Both the position numbers and the translations under genes were made by a program. DNA of 15,239 nt. Origin: Bacteroidota bacterium (GTDB taxonomy: Bacteria; Bacteroidota; Bacteroidia; Chitinophagales; Chitinophagaceae). The notes under the pieces are model-generated. The model made no database searches. It worked only from the letters and a program-made list of their open reading frames with translations, and was not told the DNA's origin. Positions 6,249-13,299 of this stretch are shown here, piece after piece (the stretch's first letter is position 1; each line of letters starts with the position of its first letter). The DNA is taken from positions 1 to 15,239 of the forward strand of contig JAGWPQ010000394.1 of assembly GCA_028877045.1 (NCBI GenBank). Reading direction: 5' to 3'.

Positions 6249-7763
6249 TTATTTTTTATCTAAAAAAACAGAAACCGATAGATGGAAAATATCATTTGAC
6301 AATCCTGATTTGCTGTTATTAAATTGAATGCCTATCAAACTGTTTTGAGTAGCTGTAACATCATTTCTGAAAGCATGTTCATACGCAGCATTCAACAAAA
6401 CTTTTTTTGCTAACTTATATGAAGCACCAAGTGAAGCATGATGTATAACAACGGCTGGAAATACTGCAAACGCTGTAGATTCGGGCACAGGATTACTGCC
6501 ATAAGCATAACCGCAACGGAGCGTTAGTTTTTTTGAAGCAGCATATTCAGCACCGGTTCTTATTATAACTGCATCTTTCCATTTTAGTGGAAAAGGCATA
6601 ACAATTGTTCCCGGTGTTCCAAGCATCCTGTTAATATTTGCATTTGTTCCGCCCGATAATGAAATATTCATTGTATTAAAAGCATTGGCCCAGTTAACCC
6701 ATTCTGCATCCATAGAAAGTCTTAATTGTTTTGTTGCAGAAAAAGAAATTCCGGCAGCTAAAGATTGAGGCAATCCAAGTGTTGCAGCTGCATTATAAGT
6801 ATCAGCAGCGCCTTTGGTTAGATCGATACCCAACTGCGAAAATTGAGTCATTGCAGCTTGTTGTGCCTGTTGCTGTGTATAAGAAGGATTTTGATACATG
6901 ATACCGGCAACAACTTTTGCAAATGCATTATTCATCTGCGCGGTCATATCCATTTCAGCATTGCCGTTTTTGTAATGTAAATTAACCGGCAAAGTATAGC
7001 TGATGCCGAATGAGAAATTCTTTGATGGTTGATATGCTAATCCGATCTTACCATTGAATTCATAAGCAGATAAACTTTTTAAATTAGCCGCTGCTGTAAG
7101 TTCGGTGTAACCAAGACCGCCATCCTGAGGTGAGGCCGAAAACATATTCCCAAAAGTGAATCCTGTCTGAGGATTGATCACACCCTGCAACATTGAAGGA
7201 GGCATACTCATCGGCATTTGAAATTCCATCTGGCTATAAACAACACCTGCTGTTACACCAACCGATAAATCATTACTCAATTTATATGCAATTGTTCCTA
7301 CACCCTGCATCACGGCAAATTTTGAATGATATGCCTGAGGAACATAATTGCCCGATTGATCAGTAAATAAGTAATGATCCATATTAAAATCAGCGCCCAT
7401 ACCACCTTGTGTAAAAATCCCAAAGCCATACGATAATTTTTTATTGCCCGGTTTTACATAACTGATGCAGCCCAACGGAAATAGATTATTTTTTCCTTTT
7501 ACATCATTCAAATTATTTTTAAAATAAACTGATGGCGCCATTAACGAAACGCTTATATCCAATTGCGATGATTTTAAAAAGGATATTCCGGCAGGATTAT
7601 TCACCATCAATGATGGATTATCAAATGATCCTGTTGCTGTGCCGCCTCTGCCACTTGTTACAGCATCATAGCCAATTAGTTTAGTTCCGTTTTGGGAAAA
7701 CCCTTTTACAGACAGTATCATTAATACAGTTATTGATAATGCAACACAAAATTTTTGTTTCAT
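6249..7763 (-). CDS. FadL/OmpP1-family outer-membrane channel for hydrophobic compounds
   Basis: A 504-residue beta-barrel protein with a signal peptide (MKQKFCVALSITVLMILSVKGFSQ). It carries the FadL N-terminal signature: a Gly-rich GYDAVTSGRGGTATGSFDNPS stretch followed by NNPAGISFL, which corresponds to the NPAG hatch motif. Many alternating strands follow (LSYGFGIFTQGGMGADF, FNGKIGLAYQPSKNFSFGISYTLP, LTLRCGYAYGSNPVPES), ending LSVSVFLDKK. The ORF can start at 7808, but the 15 extra residues precede a complete signal peptide, so 7763 is chosen. Family members pass fatty acids, aromatics and other hydrophobic molecules through a lateral opening. Its promoter carries four dyads like those at SQR, so co-expression with sulfide oxidation is expected. 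A role in passing hydrophobic sulfur is inference. Confidence 0.9.
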   Translation of the reverse strand: MKQKFCVALSITVLMILSVKGFSQNGTKLIGYDAVTSGRGGTATGSFDNPSLMVNNPAGISFLKSSQLDISVSLMAPSVYFKNNLNDVKGKNNLFPLGCISYVKPGNKKLSYGFGIFTQGGMGADFNMDHYLFTDQSGNYVPQAYHSKFAVMQGVGTIAYKLSNDLSVGVTAGVVYSQMEFQMPMSMPPSMLQGVINPQTGFTFGNMFSASPQDGGLGYTELTAAANLKSLSAYEFNGKIGLAYQPSKNFSFGISYTLPVNLHYKNGNAEMDMTAQMNNAFAKVVAGIMYQNPSYTQQQAQQAAMTQFSQLGIDLTKGAADTYNAAATLGLPQSLAAGISFSATKQLRLSMDAEWVNWANAFNTMNISLSGGTNANINRMLGTPGTIVMPFPLKWKDAVIIRTGAEYAASKKLTLRCGYAYGSNPVPESTAFAVFPAVVIHHASLGASYKLAKKVLLNAAYEHAFRNDVTATQNSLIGIQFNNSKSGLSNDIFHLSVSVFLDKK

Positions 7764-7881
7764 ATATTTTAGTTTAATAAGTTTTATAGTTTTGGTATGA
7801 AAGATCATAACAATGCAGTCTGTTGTTCATGCTGTTGCATGTATTTAAGAGCCTGATGAAGAAAGTATAAATGCGATGCTG

Positions 7882-7993
7882 CAAAGTTTCAAAGTGAAAG
7901 CTTTGTTCGTGTGTGACTTAAGTTACTTTGGTGTATGACTTTAGTTACATTCAGATATGATTTTAGTTTTGTTGAGATATGACTTTTCTCAGG
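7882..7993 (-). promoter_or_regulatory. FadL-like operon promoter: four 16-bp dyads in 22-bp phase plus -7 box
   Basis: Dyads begin at 7912, 7934, 7956 and 7978, again exactly 22 bp apart: TGTGACTTAAGTTACT, TATGACTTTAGTTACA, TATGATTTTAGTTTTG and TATGACTTTTCTCAGG. The third is degenerate in its right half. The minus-strand box AAACTTTG covers 7882-7889, its terminal G 37.5 nt from the centre of the proximal dyad. The core CTGCAAAGTT is shared with the SQR promoter. The rest of the 420-bp gap between the FadL-like and lysR starts (7994-8183) holds a GTGA-N8-TCAC dyad at 8006-8021 and AT-rich DNA. Confidence 0.78.
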
Positions 7994-8183
7994 TAAAGAA
8001 CAATTGTGATCATGTATTCACTATTGCAAGTTTCAACATCAATTAACAAAAAGAAAAAGTATATAAAAGTTTTTCAAATTAATTTGCATTGATCAGGCAT
8101 TTCGTACTTTCAATTTCTTTTTAAGAAAGCAACGTTTTTTGTTTAAAAAAAATTAACCATATCATTAACTTATAAAAATAAAA

Positions 8184-9071
8184 ATGCTCGATTACAGATT
8201 ACAAGTATTTTATACAGTTTGTGAAACGCTTAGTTTTAATAAAGCCGCTGAAAAATTGTTTATCAGTCAACCTGCAGTTACAAAGCATATTAAAGAACTG
8301 GAACTTCATTTTAAAACAACTTTGTTTAACAGAGCAAATAAAAAAGTATCGCTTACCGAAGAAGGCAAGCTGGTAAAACTTTATGCCGAAAACGTTTTTA
8401 AACAATACAGTCAGTTAGAATTCGATCTTAATTTAATCAAGAATAAAACAAAAGGTAAACTTCGGTTAGGAGCCAGTACTACCATTTCGCAATATATATT
8501 GCCGGAGATACTTGCAAAATTTCATGCCCGTTTTCCTGAACTGAAAATCAGTTTAACGAATGGCAATTCTTCCGAGATAGAAATGTTGTTTACACAAAAT
8601 AAAATCGACCTGGGTATTGTGGAAGGCATTAATAAAAACACCGACTTAAAGTATGTTGCTTTCTTAAAAGATGAAATAGTTTTAGTTGGTCGTGTACACA
8701 ATGAATTGCTTCAATCCGATGCAATCACGATCAAACAATTATTACAACTGCCTTTAATAACCAGAGAAGAAGGTTCGGGCACTTTGGATATTATGAATGC
8801 CTATTTCAAAAAGCAAAAAATTAGTTTTAAAGATCTGCATATAGAAATGCAATTGGGAAGTACAGAAGCCATAAAGAATTATTTATTGCATTCAAATTGC
8901 TTTGCCTTTCTTTCTGTTTTCAGCGTTCACCAGGAACTCCTCAACAATCAATTAAAAATTATTGATGTCAAAGGATTCGATATTAACCGCACACTGCATT
9001 ATTGTTATCCGCAGGGTCAACCTACAGCATTGGTTGAATTATTTATAAAATTTGCCTCGGCATTACGATAA
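8184..9071 (+). CDS. LysR-type transcriptional regulator, YeiE/CysL-like
   Basis: A 295-residue LTTR. The N-terminal winged HTH is at residues 1-62 (YRLQVFYTVCETLSFNKAAEKLFISQPAVTKHIKELE, then LFNRANKKVSLTEEG), followed by the linker helix. A periplasmic-binding-like effector domain runs from KGKLRLGASTTISQYILPEIL to the end. The GASTTISQYILP and FPELKISLTNGNSSEI patterns match the subgroup of YeiE and B. subtilis CysL, regulators tied to sulfite and sulfur assimilation. It lies directly upstream of a YeiH homologue on the same strand, as in the E. coli yeiE-yeiH region, which supports regulation of the exporter in response to a sulfur oxyanion. It is divergent from the FadL-like operon, so it could also act on the shared upstream region. 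The effector is not deducible from sequence. Confidence 0.9.
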   Translation: MLDYRLQVFYTVCETLSFNKAAEKLFISQPAVTKHIKELELHFKTTLFNRANKKVSLTEEGKLVKLYAENVFKQYSQLEFDLNLIKNKTKGKLRLGASTTISQYILPEILAKFHARFPELKISLTNGNSSEIEMLFTQNKIDLGIVEGINKNTDLKYVAFLKDEIVLVGRVHNELLQSDAITIKQLLQLPLITREEGSGTLDIMNAYFKKQKISFKDLHIEMQLGSTEAIKNYLLHSNCFAFLSVFSVHQELLNNQLKIIDVKGFDINRTLHYCYPQGQPTALVELFIKFASALR

Positions 9072-9151
9072 CTAAAAGTTATTACTCCCAACAATTTGTG
9101 ATGTTGTCATCTGTCTGTTATGATCAAGCTTTGCCGCTGAAATCAACAGAT

Positions 9152-10096
9152 ATGAATCAGTTTGGAAATAATAAAAAAGTTTATCAGCAAATAATTTTTA
9201 TTGCAGCCCTTATACTTTGTCTAACACCTCTTATTTCTCCTTCCACCGCATTGCTTTTAGGAATATTGATCGCAGTAACCATCGGGCATCCGTTCATACA
9301 TCTCAACCATAAAGCCACTAATTTATTACTCAAAATATCTGTGGTATTTCTTGGTTTTGGAATGAATTTACATCATGCAATGACAGCGGGAAAAGAAGGA
9401 ATTATTTTTACTGTTCTTTCCATCTCAACAACTTTATTGTTTGGATGGCTTTTGGGTAGATGGTTAAAAGTAGATATGAAAACTTCATTCCTGATTTCGG
9501 GTGGTACAGCCATTTGCGGAGGCAGTGCCATTGCAGCCATTGCCCCTATAATAAAAGCCAAAGAAAAACAAATGAGTGTTGCGCTTGGTGCTGTTTTTAT
9601 TTTAAATTCGGTTGCACTGTTTATATTTCCGGCTATCGGTCATCATTTACAAATGAGTGCTTCACAGTTTGGATTATGGTGCGCCATTGCTATTCACGAT
9701 ACAAGCTCTGTAGTTGGTGCTTCGGCAAAATACGGACAGGAGGCATTGCAAATTGCAACTACAGTTAAATTAGAACGTGCATTATGGATCATTCCTTTAT
9801 CAGTTTTGACAGTTATTTTTTCGAACGGAGACCGGAAAAAAATAAACATCCCTTACTTCATTGCTTTGTTTATTCTGGCCATGTGTTGCAGCACCTATTT
9901 CCCAAAATTCACAAATCTGTACGAGCCATTGGTATCCGTTGCACACAAGGGATTAACTGTTACCTTGTTTTTTATCGGTGCGGGTTTATCGGCAAAAACA
10001 ATTAGATCGGTAGGCATAAAACCTTTTTTGCAGGCTGTGTTCCTGTGGGCATTTATCAGCATCATATCAGTGATCGCGATATTATTATTGAAATGA
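9152..10096 (+). CDS. yeiH: YeiH/UPF0324-family putative sulfate (or sulfite) exporter
   Basis: An inner-membrane protein of about 314 residues and roughly ten hydrophobic segments, with the family hallmarks GGTAICGGSAIAAIAPIIKA and AIHDTSSVVGASAKYG, plus ISVVFLGFGMNL and FIGAGLSAKTIR near the ends of the two halves. It belongs to COG2855, annotated as putative sulfate exporter. Upstream in-frame starts exist (GTG 9098, ATG 9101). The ATG at 9152 is preferred because the protein then begins MNQFGNNKKVYQQ just before the first membrane segment, though the longer forms cannot be excluded. It follows the LysR gene by about 80 bp. Export of sulfite or sulfate made from oxidised sulfur is plausible from context and from YeiE work, but transport has limited direct proof in the family. 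Confidence 0.9.
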   Translation: MNQFGNNKKVYQQIIFIAALILCLTPLISPSTALLLGILIAVTIGHPFIHLNHKATNLLLKISVVFLGFGMNLHHAMTAGKEGIIFTVLSISTTLLFGWLLGRWLKVDMKTSFLISGGTAICGGSAIAAIAPIIKAKEKQMSVALGAVFILNSVALFIFPAIGHHLQMSASQFGLWCAIAIHDTSSVVGASAKYGQEALQIATTVKLERALWIIPLSVLTVIFSNGDRKKINIPYFIALFILAMCCSTYFPKFTNLYEPLVSVAHKGLTVTLFFIGAGLSAKTIRSVGIKPFLQAVFLWAFISIISVIAILLLK

Positions 10097-10127
10097 TAAG
10101 ACCATTTTCTTCGAAGCAATATTTAAC

Positions 10128-10172
10128 GGTAACTATTGTCACCGAGCCGGAGAAAAACTGATTTTAAATTTG
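10128..10172 (+). promoter_or_regulatory. Dyad activator site and -7 box of the second thioredoxin gene
   Basis: The 16-mer GGTAACTATTGTCACC (10128-10143) is a GTAAC-N4-GTCAC dyad. A perfect -7 box, TAAATTTG, covers 10165-10172, with the terminal G 36.5 nt from the dyad centre. No TTG -33 element is at the usual spacing, as expected for an activator-dependent promoter. Because the -7 box is a full consensus match, this copy anchors the geometry used for the other five. Confidence 0.7.
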
Positions 10173-10186
10173 CATAAAAATTAATT

Positions 10187-10561
10187 ATGGCAGCAATACA
10201 ATTAACAACCGAAGAATTTAAAAACAAGATCTTCGATTATACAAAAGAACAGGAATGGAAGTATAAAGATTCTATACCGGCAGTGATAGATTTTTATGCC
10301 GATTGGTGTGCCCCCTGCCGCATGGTGGCTTCAGTAATAGCAGAGCTTTCAACTGAATATGACGGTAAAATAATTTTCTATAAAGTAGATACCGAAGTTG
10401 AACAGGAACTGGCGGCAGTTTTTCAAATCCAAAGTATCCCTTCATTATTATTCATTCCTTCTGAAGGAATGCCAATGATGCAATTAGGCGCTTTACCAAA
10501 AAAAGATTTCAAAAAAGTAATTGAAGAAAAATTACTGACCACACCGGTTGTTACTGAATAA
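10187..10561 (+). CDS. Thioredoxin-family protein (WCAPC)
   Basis: A 124-residue thioredoxin-fold protein with no signal peptide. The redox site is WCAPC at residues 40-44 within AVIDFYADWCAPCRMV, the cis-proline is at SIPS (about residue 85), and there is a C-terminal helix KKDFKKVIEEKL. It is longer than the first thioredoxin by an N-terminal extension (LTTEEFKNKIFDYTKEQEWKYKDS) that replaces the usual first strand region, a form common in Bacteroidota thioredoxins. It appears monocistronic: its own promoter with a dyad lies upstream and a UUCG-loop terminator downstream. A role in reducing persulfides or disulfides when the sulfur regulon is on is inference. Confidence 0.92.
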   Translation: MAAIQLTTEEFKNKIFDYTKEQEWKYKDSIPAVIDFYADWCAPCRMVASVIAELSTEYDGKIIFYKVDTEVEQELAAVFQIQSIPSLLFIPSEGMPMMQLGALPKKDFKKVIEEKLLTTPVVTE

Positions 10562-10593
10562 ACAAACCGAACTTTCGTATATCTTACTATTTG

Positions 10594-10620
10594 TTTAACC
10601 CGTTCGCGGGGTTAAGTTTT
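10594..10620 (+). terminator. Rho-independent terminator with UUCG loop after the second thioredoxin
   Basis: The stem TTTAACCCG (10594-10602) pairs with CGGGGTTAAG (10607-10616) around a TTCG tetraloop, with one bulged G, and is followed by TTTT. It lies 33 bp downstream of the thioredoxin stop and is oriented to end that transcript. Confidence 0.8.
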
Positions 10621-11006
10621 CAAAAATATACAGGGGATGATTTGCTAAAAAATAGGATCGATGCCAACGATACTTTTTTTGAAAAAGCAAATTTCCCCTG
10701 ATTATGAATATTCCACTTTCTACCCTTTTTTATTTCACAAACTGTCTGTTCTACCTTCCGCCTTGCTTTCTTGCCCCTTGCGTCTTGTTTTCTTGTTCCT
10801 TGCTTATTGTTTTCTTCGTACCTCCTTCGCCCATCCTGCGTTGAAACAGCAGTATATACGAAGCAGATACGAAGAAGGTAATAGTCAAACACGTAGAAGC
10901 TGTATCATCTCTCCTTTTGTCTCGTTTTACATTGATACAAAAATTTCGTTTCCCAGAGTTGGAGATCGGCCATTGGATTAATTCTCCCAAAGGGTTTATG
11001 CAAAAT
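10621..11006. other. Gene-free structured intergenic region
   Basis: No credible gene is seen here. It contains an imperfect inverted repeat, CAGGGGATGATTTGCT (10631-10646) against AGCAAATTTCCCCTG (10686-10700). A CT-rich heptamer-like tract follows, with CTTG at 10762, 10770, 10777, 10784, 10792 and 10799. Another inverted repeat joins 10812-10829 and 10859-10876 (18 bp, two mismatches), and a short TGTATCA/TGATACA pair joins 10901-10907 and 10933-10939. It ends at a terminator-like hairpin at 11007. It could contain a non-coding RNA, but no promoter can be assigned. Confidence 0.5.
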
Positions 11007-11029
11007 AAAGCCGCCCTTATGGTGGTTTT
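11007..11029 (+). terminator. Orphan terminator-like hairpin upstream of the ArsR operon
   Basis: AAAGCCGCC (11007-11015) pairs with GGTGGTTTT (11021-11029) around CTTAT, followed by ATCTTTT. Two of the nine pairs are G-U wobbles that are possible only in plus-strand RNA; the minus-strand transcript would have A-C mismatches there. The structure therefore points to a plus-strand transcript ending near 11030, although no gene ends just upstream. Confidence 0.55.
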
Positions 11030-11103
11030 ATCTTTTAATAATGAATTTCAAAGTTTATTAATTGTTTGCAAAAAAACCGGTCTGATTAAGATATCTTGAT
11101 CAA

Positions 11104-11148
11104 TGTGATAAAGGTTACGAAATTGCTGCATTATTCATCGTTAATTTG
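11104..11148 (+). promoter_or_regulatory. Dyad activator site and -7 box of the ArsR-rhodanese-permease operon
   Basis: The 16-mer TGTGATAAAGGTTACG (11104-11119) fits TGTGA-N6-TTACA. The -7-like box TTAATTTG covers 11141-11148 and its G lies 36.5 nt from the dyad centre. The start codon at 11168 is about 20 nt further on. An overlapping palindrome TTGATCAA (11096-11103) abuts the site. An ArsR operator would be expected over or just downstream of the -7 box, but none is obvious. Confidence 0.65.
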
Positions 11149-11167
11149 CGATTAACAAACAAAGTAT

Positions 11168-11476
11168 ATGCAACGAACAACATCCGAAATCAATTATTCA
11201 TCAAAGGAAGAGGTTATTGCCCGTTATGCAAAAGCCTTATCGCATCCGATCCGCATAAGGATACTTAACTTCCTGGATAAACAGTCTTGTTGTTATACAG
11301 GGCAATTAACAGAAGAGATCCCGATGGCACAATCAACCATTTCGCAGCACCTGAAAGAATTAAAAGATGCAGGATTGATACAAGGTGATGTATTGCCTCC
11401 GAGAATAAAATATTGCATCAACCAAAAAGCATGGGCAGAAGCAAAAAAAACTTTTGCTGTTTTTTTTGAGAAATAA
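11168..11476 (+). CDS. ArsR/SmtB-family repressor with a Cys-Cys pair
   Basis: A 102-residue dimeric winged-HTH repressor. KALSHPIRIRILNFLDKQSCCYTGQL spans the first helices, and the recognition helix region is MAQSTISQHLKELKDAGLI (about 53-71), followed by the wing PPRIKYCINQ. Candidate sensing thiols are Cys41, Cys42 and Cys83. The CCYTG motif lies where arsenite-sensing ArsR has its ELCVCDL motif, so binding of As(III), another soft metal, or oxidation by persulfide are all possible. It leads a tight operon with a redox-active mini-thioredoxin, a rhodanese and a permease, and likely autoregulates it. The sulfur context favours a persulfide sensor, but that is inference. Arsenic control is the main alternative. 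Confidence 0.9.
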   Translation: MQRTTSEINYSSKEEVIARYAKALSHPIRIRILNFLDKQSCCYTGQLTEEIPMAQSTISQHLKELKDAGLIQGDVLPPRIKYCINQKAWAEAKKTFAVFFEK

Positions 11477-11487
11477 AAAAGTACACA

Positions 11488-11724
11488 ATGAAAGAGATAA
11501 AAGTATTAGGCCCCGGTTGCCCCAAATGCAAAACCACCTACAACAATGTAATGGAAGCTTTAAAACAAACAGGTATTGAAGCTAATGTTGAAAAAATTGA
11601 AGATATAATGGAAATGATGAAATACGATGTTTTGACCACACCTGTTCTGATGATCGATGGTGTAGCTAAAATAAAAGGGAGAATTGCTGATGTGAATGAA
11701 ATCAAAACATTATTGACACAATAA
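11488..11724 (+). CDS. Mini-thioredoxin, redox-active disulfide protein 2 type (CPKC)
   Basis: A 78-residue Thioredoxin_3-type protein of the TM0996/MTH895 family. It has the first strand MKEIKVLGPGCPKCKTTYNNVMEAL with redox motif CPKC at residues 11-14, the EKIEDIMEMMKYDVLTTPVLMIDGV segment with cis-proline in TTPV, and the ending KGRIADVNEIKTLL. The length is full for the family. It starts 11 bp after the ArsR stop. These proteins repeatedly neighbour ArsR and YraQ/ArsP-like permease genes, where they are thought to supply reducing power or bind a metal or thiol. Its in vivo partner is unknown. Confidence 0.9.
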   Translation: MKEIKVLGPGCPKCKTTYNNVMEALKQTGIEANVEKIEDIMEMMKYDVLTTPVLMIDGVAKIKGRIADVNEIKTLLTQ

Positions 11725-11737
11725 AATAAATTTAAAA

Positions 11738-12112
11738 ATGGAAACTTTAGCAGTCAACGAAATTTGTCCCACTACAACCCAGGCATGGATCAAAAGAGGT
11801 GCTTTACTTGTCGACGTAAGAGAAAAAGATGAAGTAGAGCAACTGGCTTTCGATGTTCCGGATATTGTTAATATACCATTAAGCGAATTCGAGAACCGGT
11901 ATTCAGAATTACCAAAAAATAAAGAGTTGGTTATAGTTTGCAGAAGTGGCGTAAGAAGTTTGCGTGCTGCTGGATTTTTATTAAATCATGGTTTTGAGAA
12001 TGTTGTAAATATGAAACATGGTATTATTCGCTGGGTGAATAAAGGCTTTCCGGCAAAAGGGAAAATTGAAACTGTATTAACAGACAATAGCAATAATTCT
12101 TGTTGCGGATAA
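11738..12112 (+). CDS. Single-domain rhodanese with C-terminal Cys pair
   Basis: A 124-residue cytoplasmic sulfurtransferase. It has the rhodanese entry GALLVDVREKDEVEQL, NIPLSEFENRYSEL, the active-site loop VIVCRSGVRSLRAAG with catalytic Cys68, and the closing NMKHGIIRWVNKGFPAKG. The six-residue loop CRSGVR matches sulfur-transferring rhodaneses rather than Cdc25-like ones. The tail NNSCCG adds two vicinal cysteines beyond the domain, which could accept the persulfide or bind a metal. It starts 13 bp after the mini-thioredoxin gene. In this operon it plausibly moves sulfane sulfur between glutathione or protein persulfides and the CPKC protein. Partners are inferred. Confidence 0.92.
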   Translation: METLAVNEICPTTTQAWIKRGALLVDVREKDEVEQLAFDVPDIVNIPLSEFENRYSELPKNKELVIVCRSGVRSLRAAGFLLNHGFENVVNMKHGIIRWVNKGFPAKGKIETVLTDNSNNSCCG

Positions 12113-12194
12113 TGATGATTAAAAGAATAAAATATCCATGTTGTGATTTGTCTGATAGACCTATCCATCATGTTCTCAGATAAAAAATATTTTT

Positions 12195-13169
12195 ATGTTT
12201 GACTGGTTACAAAACTTTGCCGATTGGTTGATTTATTCGTTTTTTGGCATTCCTGCTACAACGCATTTAGGAGAAGCACTTAATTTTTTTGTACTAGATA
12301 CAATTAAAATAGCCATACTGCTTTTCTTAATTACTATTTTGATGGGTATTGTTAATTCATATTTCCCTGTTGAAAGAATTCGAAATTATTTAAGTCGCAA
12401 TAAGATGTATGGGCTCGAATATTTATTTGCATCTTCTTTTGGCGTAATCACTCCGTTTTGTTCCTGTTCCTCTGTTCCTTTATTTATCGGTTTTGTAAAA
12501 GGCGGTATTCCTTTAGGAATCACTTTCACCTATCTTATAACAGCGCCATTAGTTAACGAAGTGGCTATTGCAATTTTTGCAGCAAGTTTTGGTTTTAAAG
12601 TAACAGCAATATATGTGGGAACGGGAATTGTTTTAGGTATCGCCGGCGGTTTTACATTAGGAAAATTTAAGTTAGAAAAACATCTTACTCCCTGGGTACA
12701 AAATATTATTGCCCATGCAGAAACTGAAGCAGAATTGAAAGAAGAAAAACAAACATTGTCTCAACGGTTTCCTGTAATTGTAAAAGAAGCATTCAATATC
12801 GTAAAAGGCGTTTCTCTTTATATCATTATCGGCATTGGTATTGGTGCAGGTATGCATGGCTTTTTACCAACAGGCTTTTTTGAACATTATATAAATAAAG
12901 GTCAATGGTATGCAGTACCGCTAGCAGTGTTGATTGGCGTGCCCATGTACAGCAATGCCGCCGGAGTGATTCCCATCATACAAGTATTGGTAGCTAAAGG
13001 CGTTCCATTAGGCACTGCCATTGCATTTATGATGGGTGTAATTGGTTTATCGTTACCCGAAGCAATGCTTTTAAAAAAAGTGATGAACTTAAAATTAATT
13101 GCAATTTATTTTGGCACCATTGCTTTCTTTATGATCTTATCAGGCTATTTATTCAATATCATTTTATAA
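12195..13169 (+). CDS. YraQ/DUF318 (ArsP-like) permease
   Basis: A 324-residue inner-membrane protein with about eight to ten hydrophobic segments in two halves, joined by a charged cytoplasmic loop (KLEKHLTPW to HAETEAELKEEKQTLSQRF). The family hallmark TPFCSCSSVPLFIGF is near residues 86-100, followed by GITFTYLITAPLVNEVA, and the second half has VPMYSNAAGVIPI. ArsP members export trivalent organoarsenicals through such cysteines, but most YraQ proteins have no known substrate. It ends the ArsR operon, 82 bp after the rhodanese. With a rhodanese and a CPKC protein alongside, a sulfur- or thiol-containing substrate is as likely as arsenic. Confidence 0.88.
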   Translation: MFDWLQNFADWLIYSFFGIPATTHLGEALNFFVLDTIKIAILLFLITILMGIVNSYFPVERIRNYLSRNKMYGLEYLFASSFGVITPFCSCSSVPLFIGFVKGGIPLGITFTYLITAPLVNEVAIAIFAASFGFKVTAIYVGTGIVLGIAGGFTLGKFKLEKHLTPWVQNIIAHAETEAELKEEKQTLSQRFPVIVKEAFNIVKGVSLYIIIGIGIGAGMHGFLPTGFFEHYINKGQWYAVPLAVLIGVPMYSNAAGVIPIIQVLVAKGVPLGTAIAFMMGVIGLSLPEAMLLKKVMNLKLIAIYFGTIAFFMILSGYLFNIIL

Positions 13170-13299
13170 ATAAAAAAAATCACCTCTTACCGCCTGTTCA
13201 GCTAAACAATGAATGTCGCTGATATGAAAATTTGTCAAATGAATTTATGCTTCTTATAATTTATTATAGCCAACTTAACAAAGAACTTAACTTTAGTCA

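Noticed and set aside
7890..7905. CAAAGTGAAAGCTTTG, in phase with the FadL array, as a fifth copy
   Set aside because: It is a dyad at the right 22-bp step but has different half-sites (CAAAG instead of TGTGA) and lies too close to the -7 box. Probably chance.
9068..9082. Palindrome ATAACT-AAA-AGTTAT over the LysR stop as a further dyad or terminator
   Set aside because: The centre spacing differs from the 16-bp dyad, there is no T-run and no -7 box at 36.5 nt. It is a short AT-rich palindrome that can arise by chance.
9460..9768. Plus-strand frame of 102 codons inside yeiH
   Set aside because: Out-of-frame shadow of a conserved membrane protein; Cys/Tyr-rich nonsense composition.
10661..10990. 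Open frames of 79-106 codons on both strands in the intergenic region (10661-10981 plus, 10620-10892 and 10751-10990 minus)
   Set aside because: They overlap one another, derive from the CT-rich CTTG tract and inverted repeats, and show no domain, signal peptide or protein-like composition.
12142..12157. TGTGATTTGTCTGATA before the permease as a seventh dyad
   Set aside because: The right half does not match and no -7 box lies at the expected distance. The permease is probably read from the ArsR promoter.
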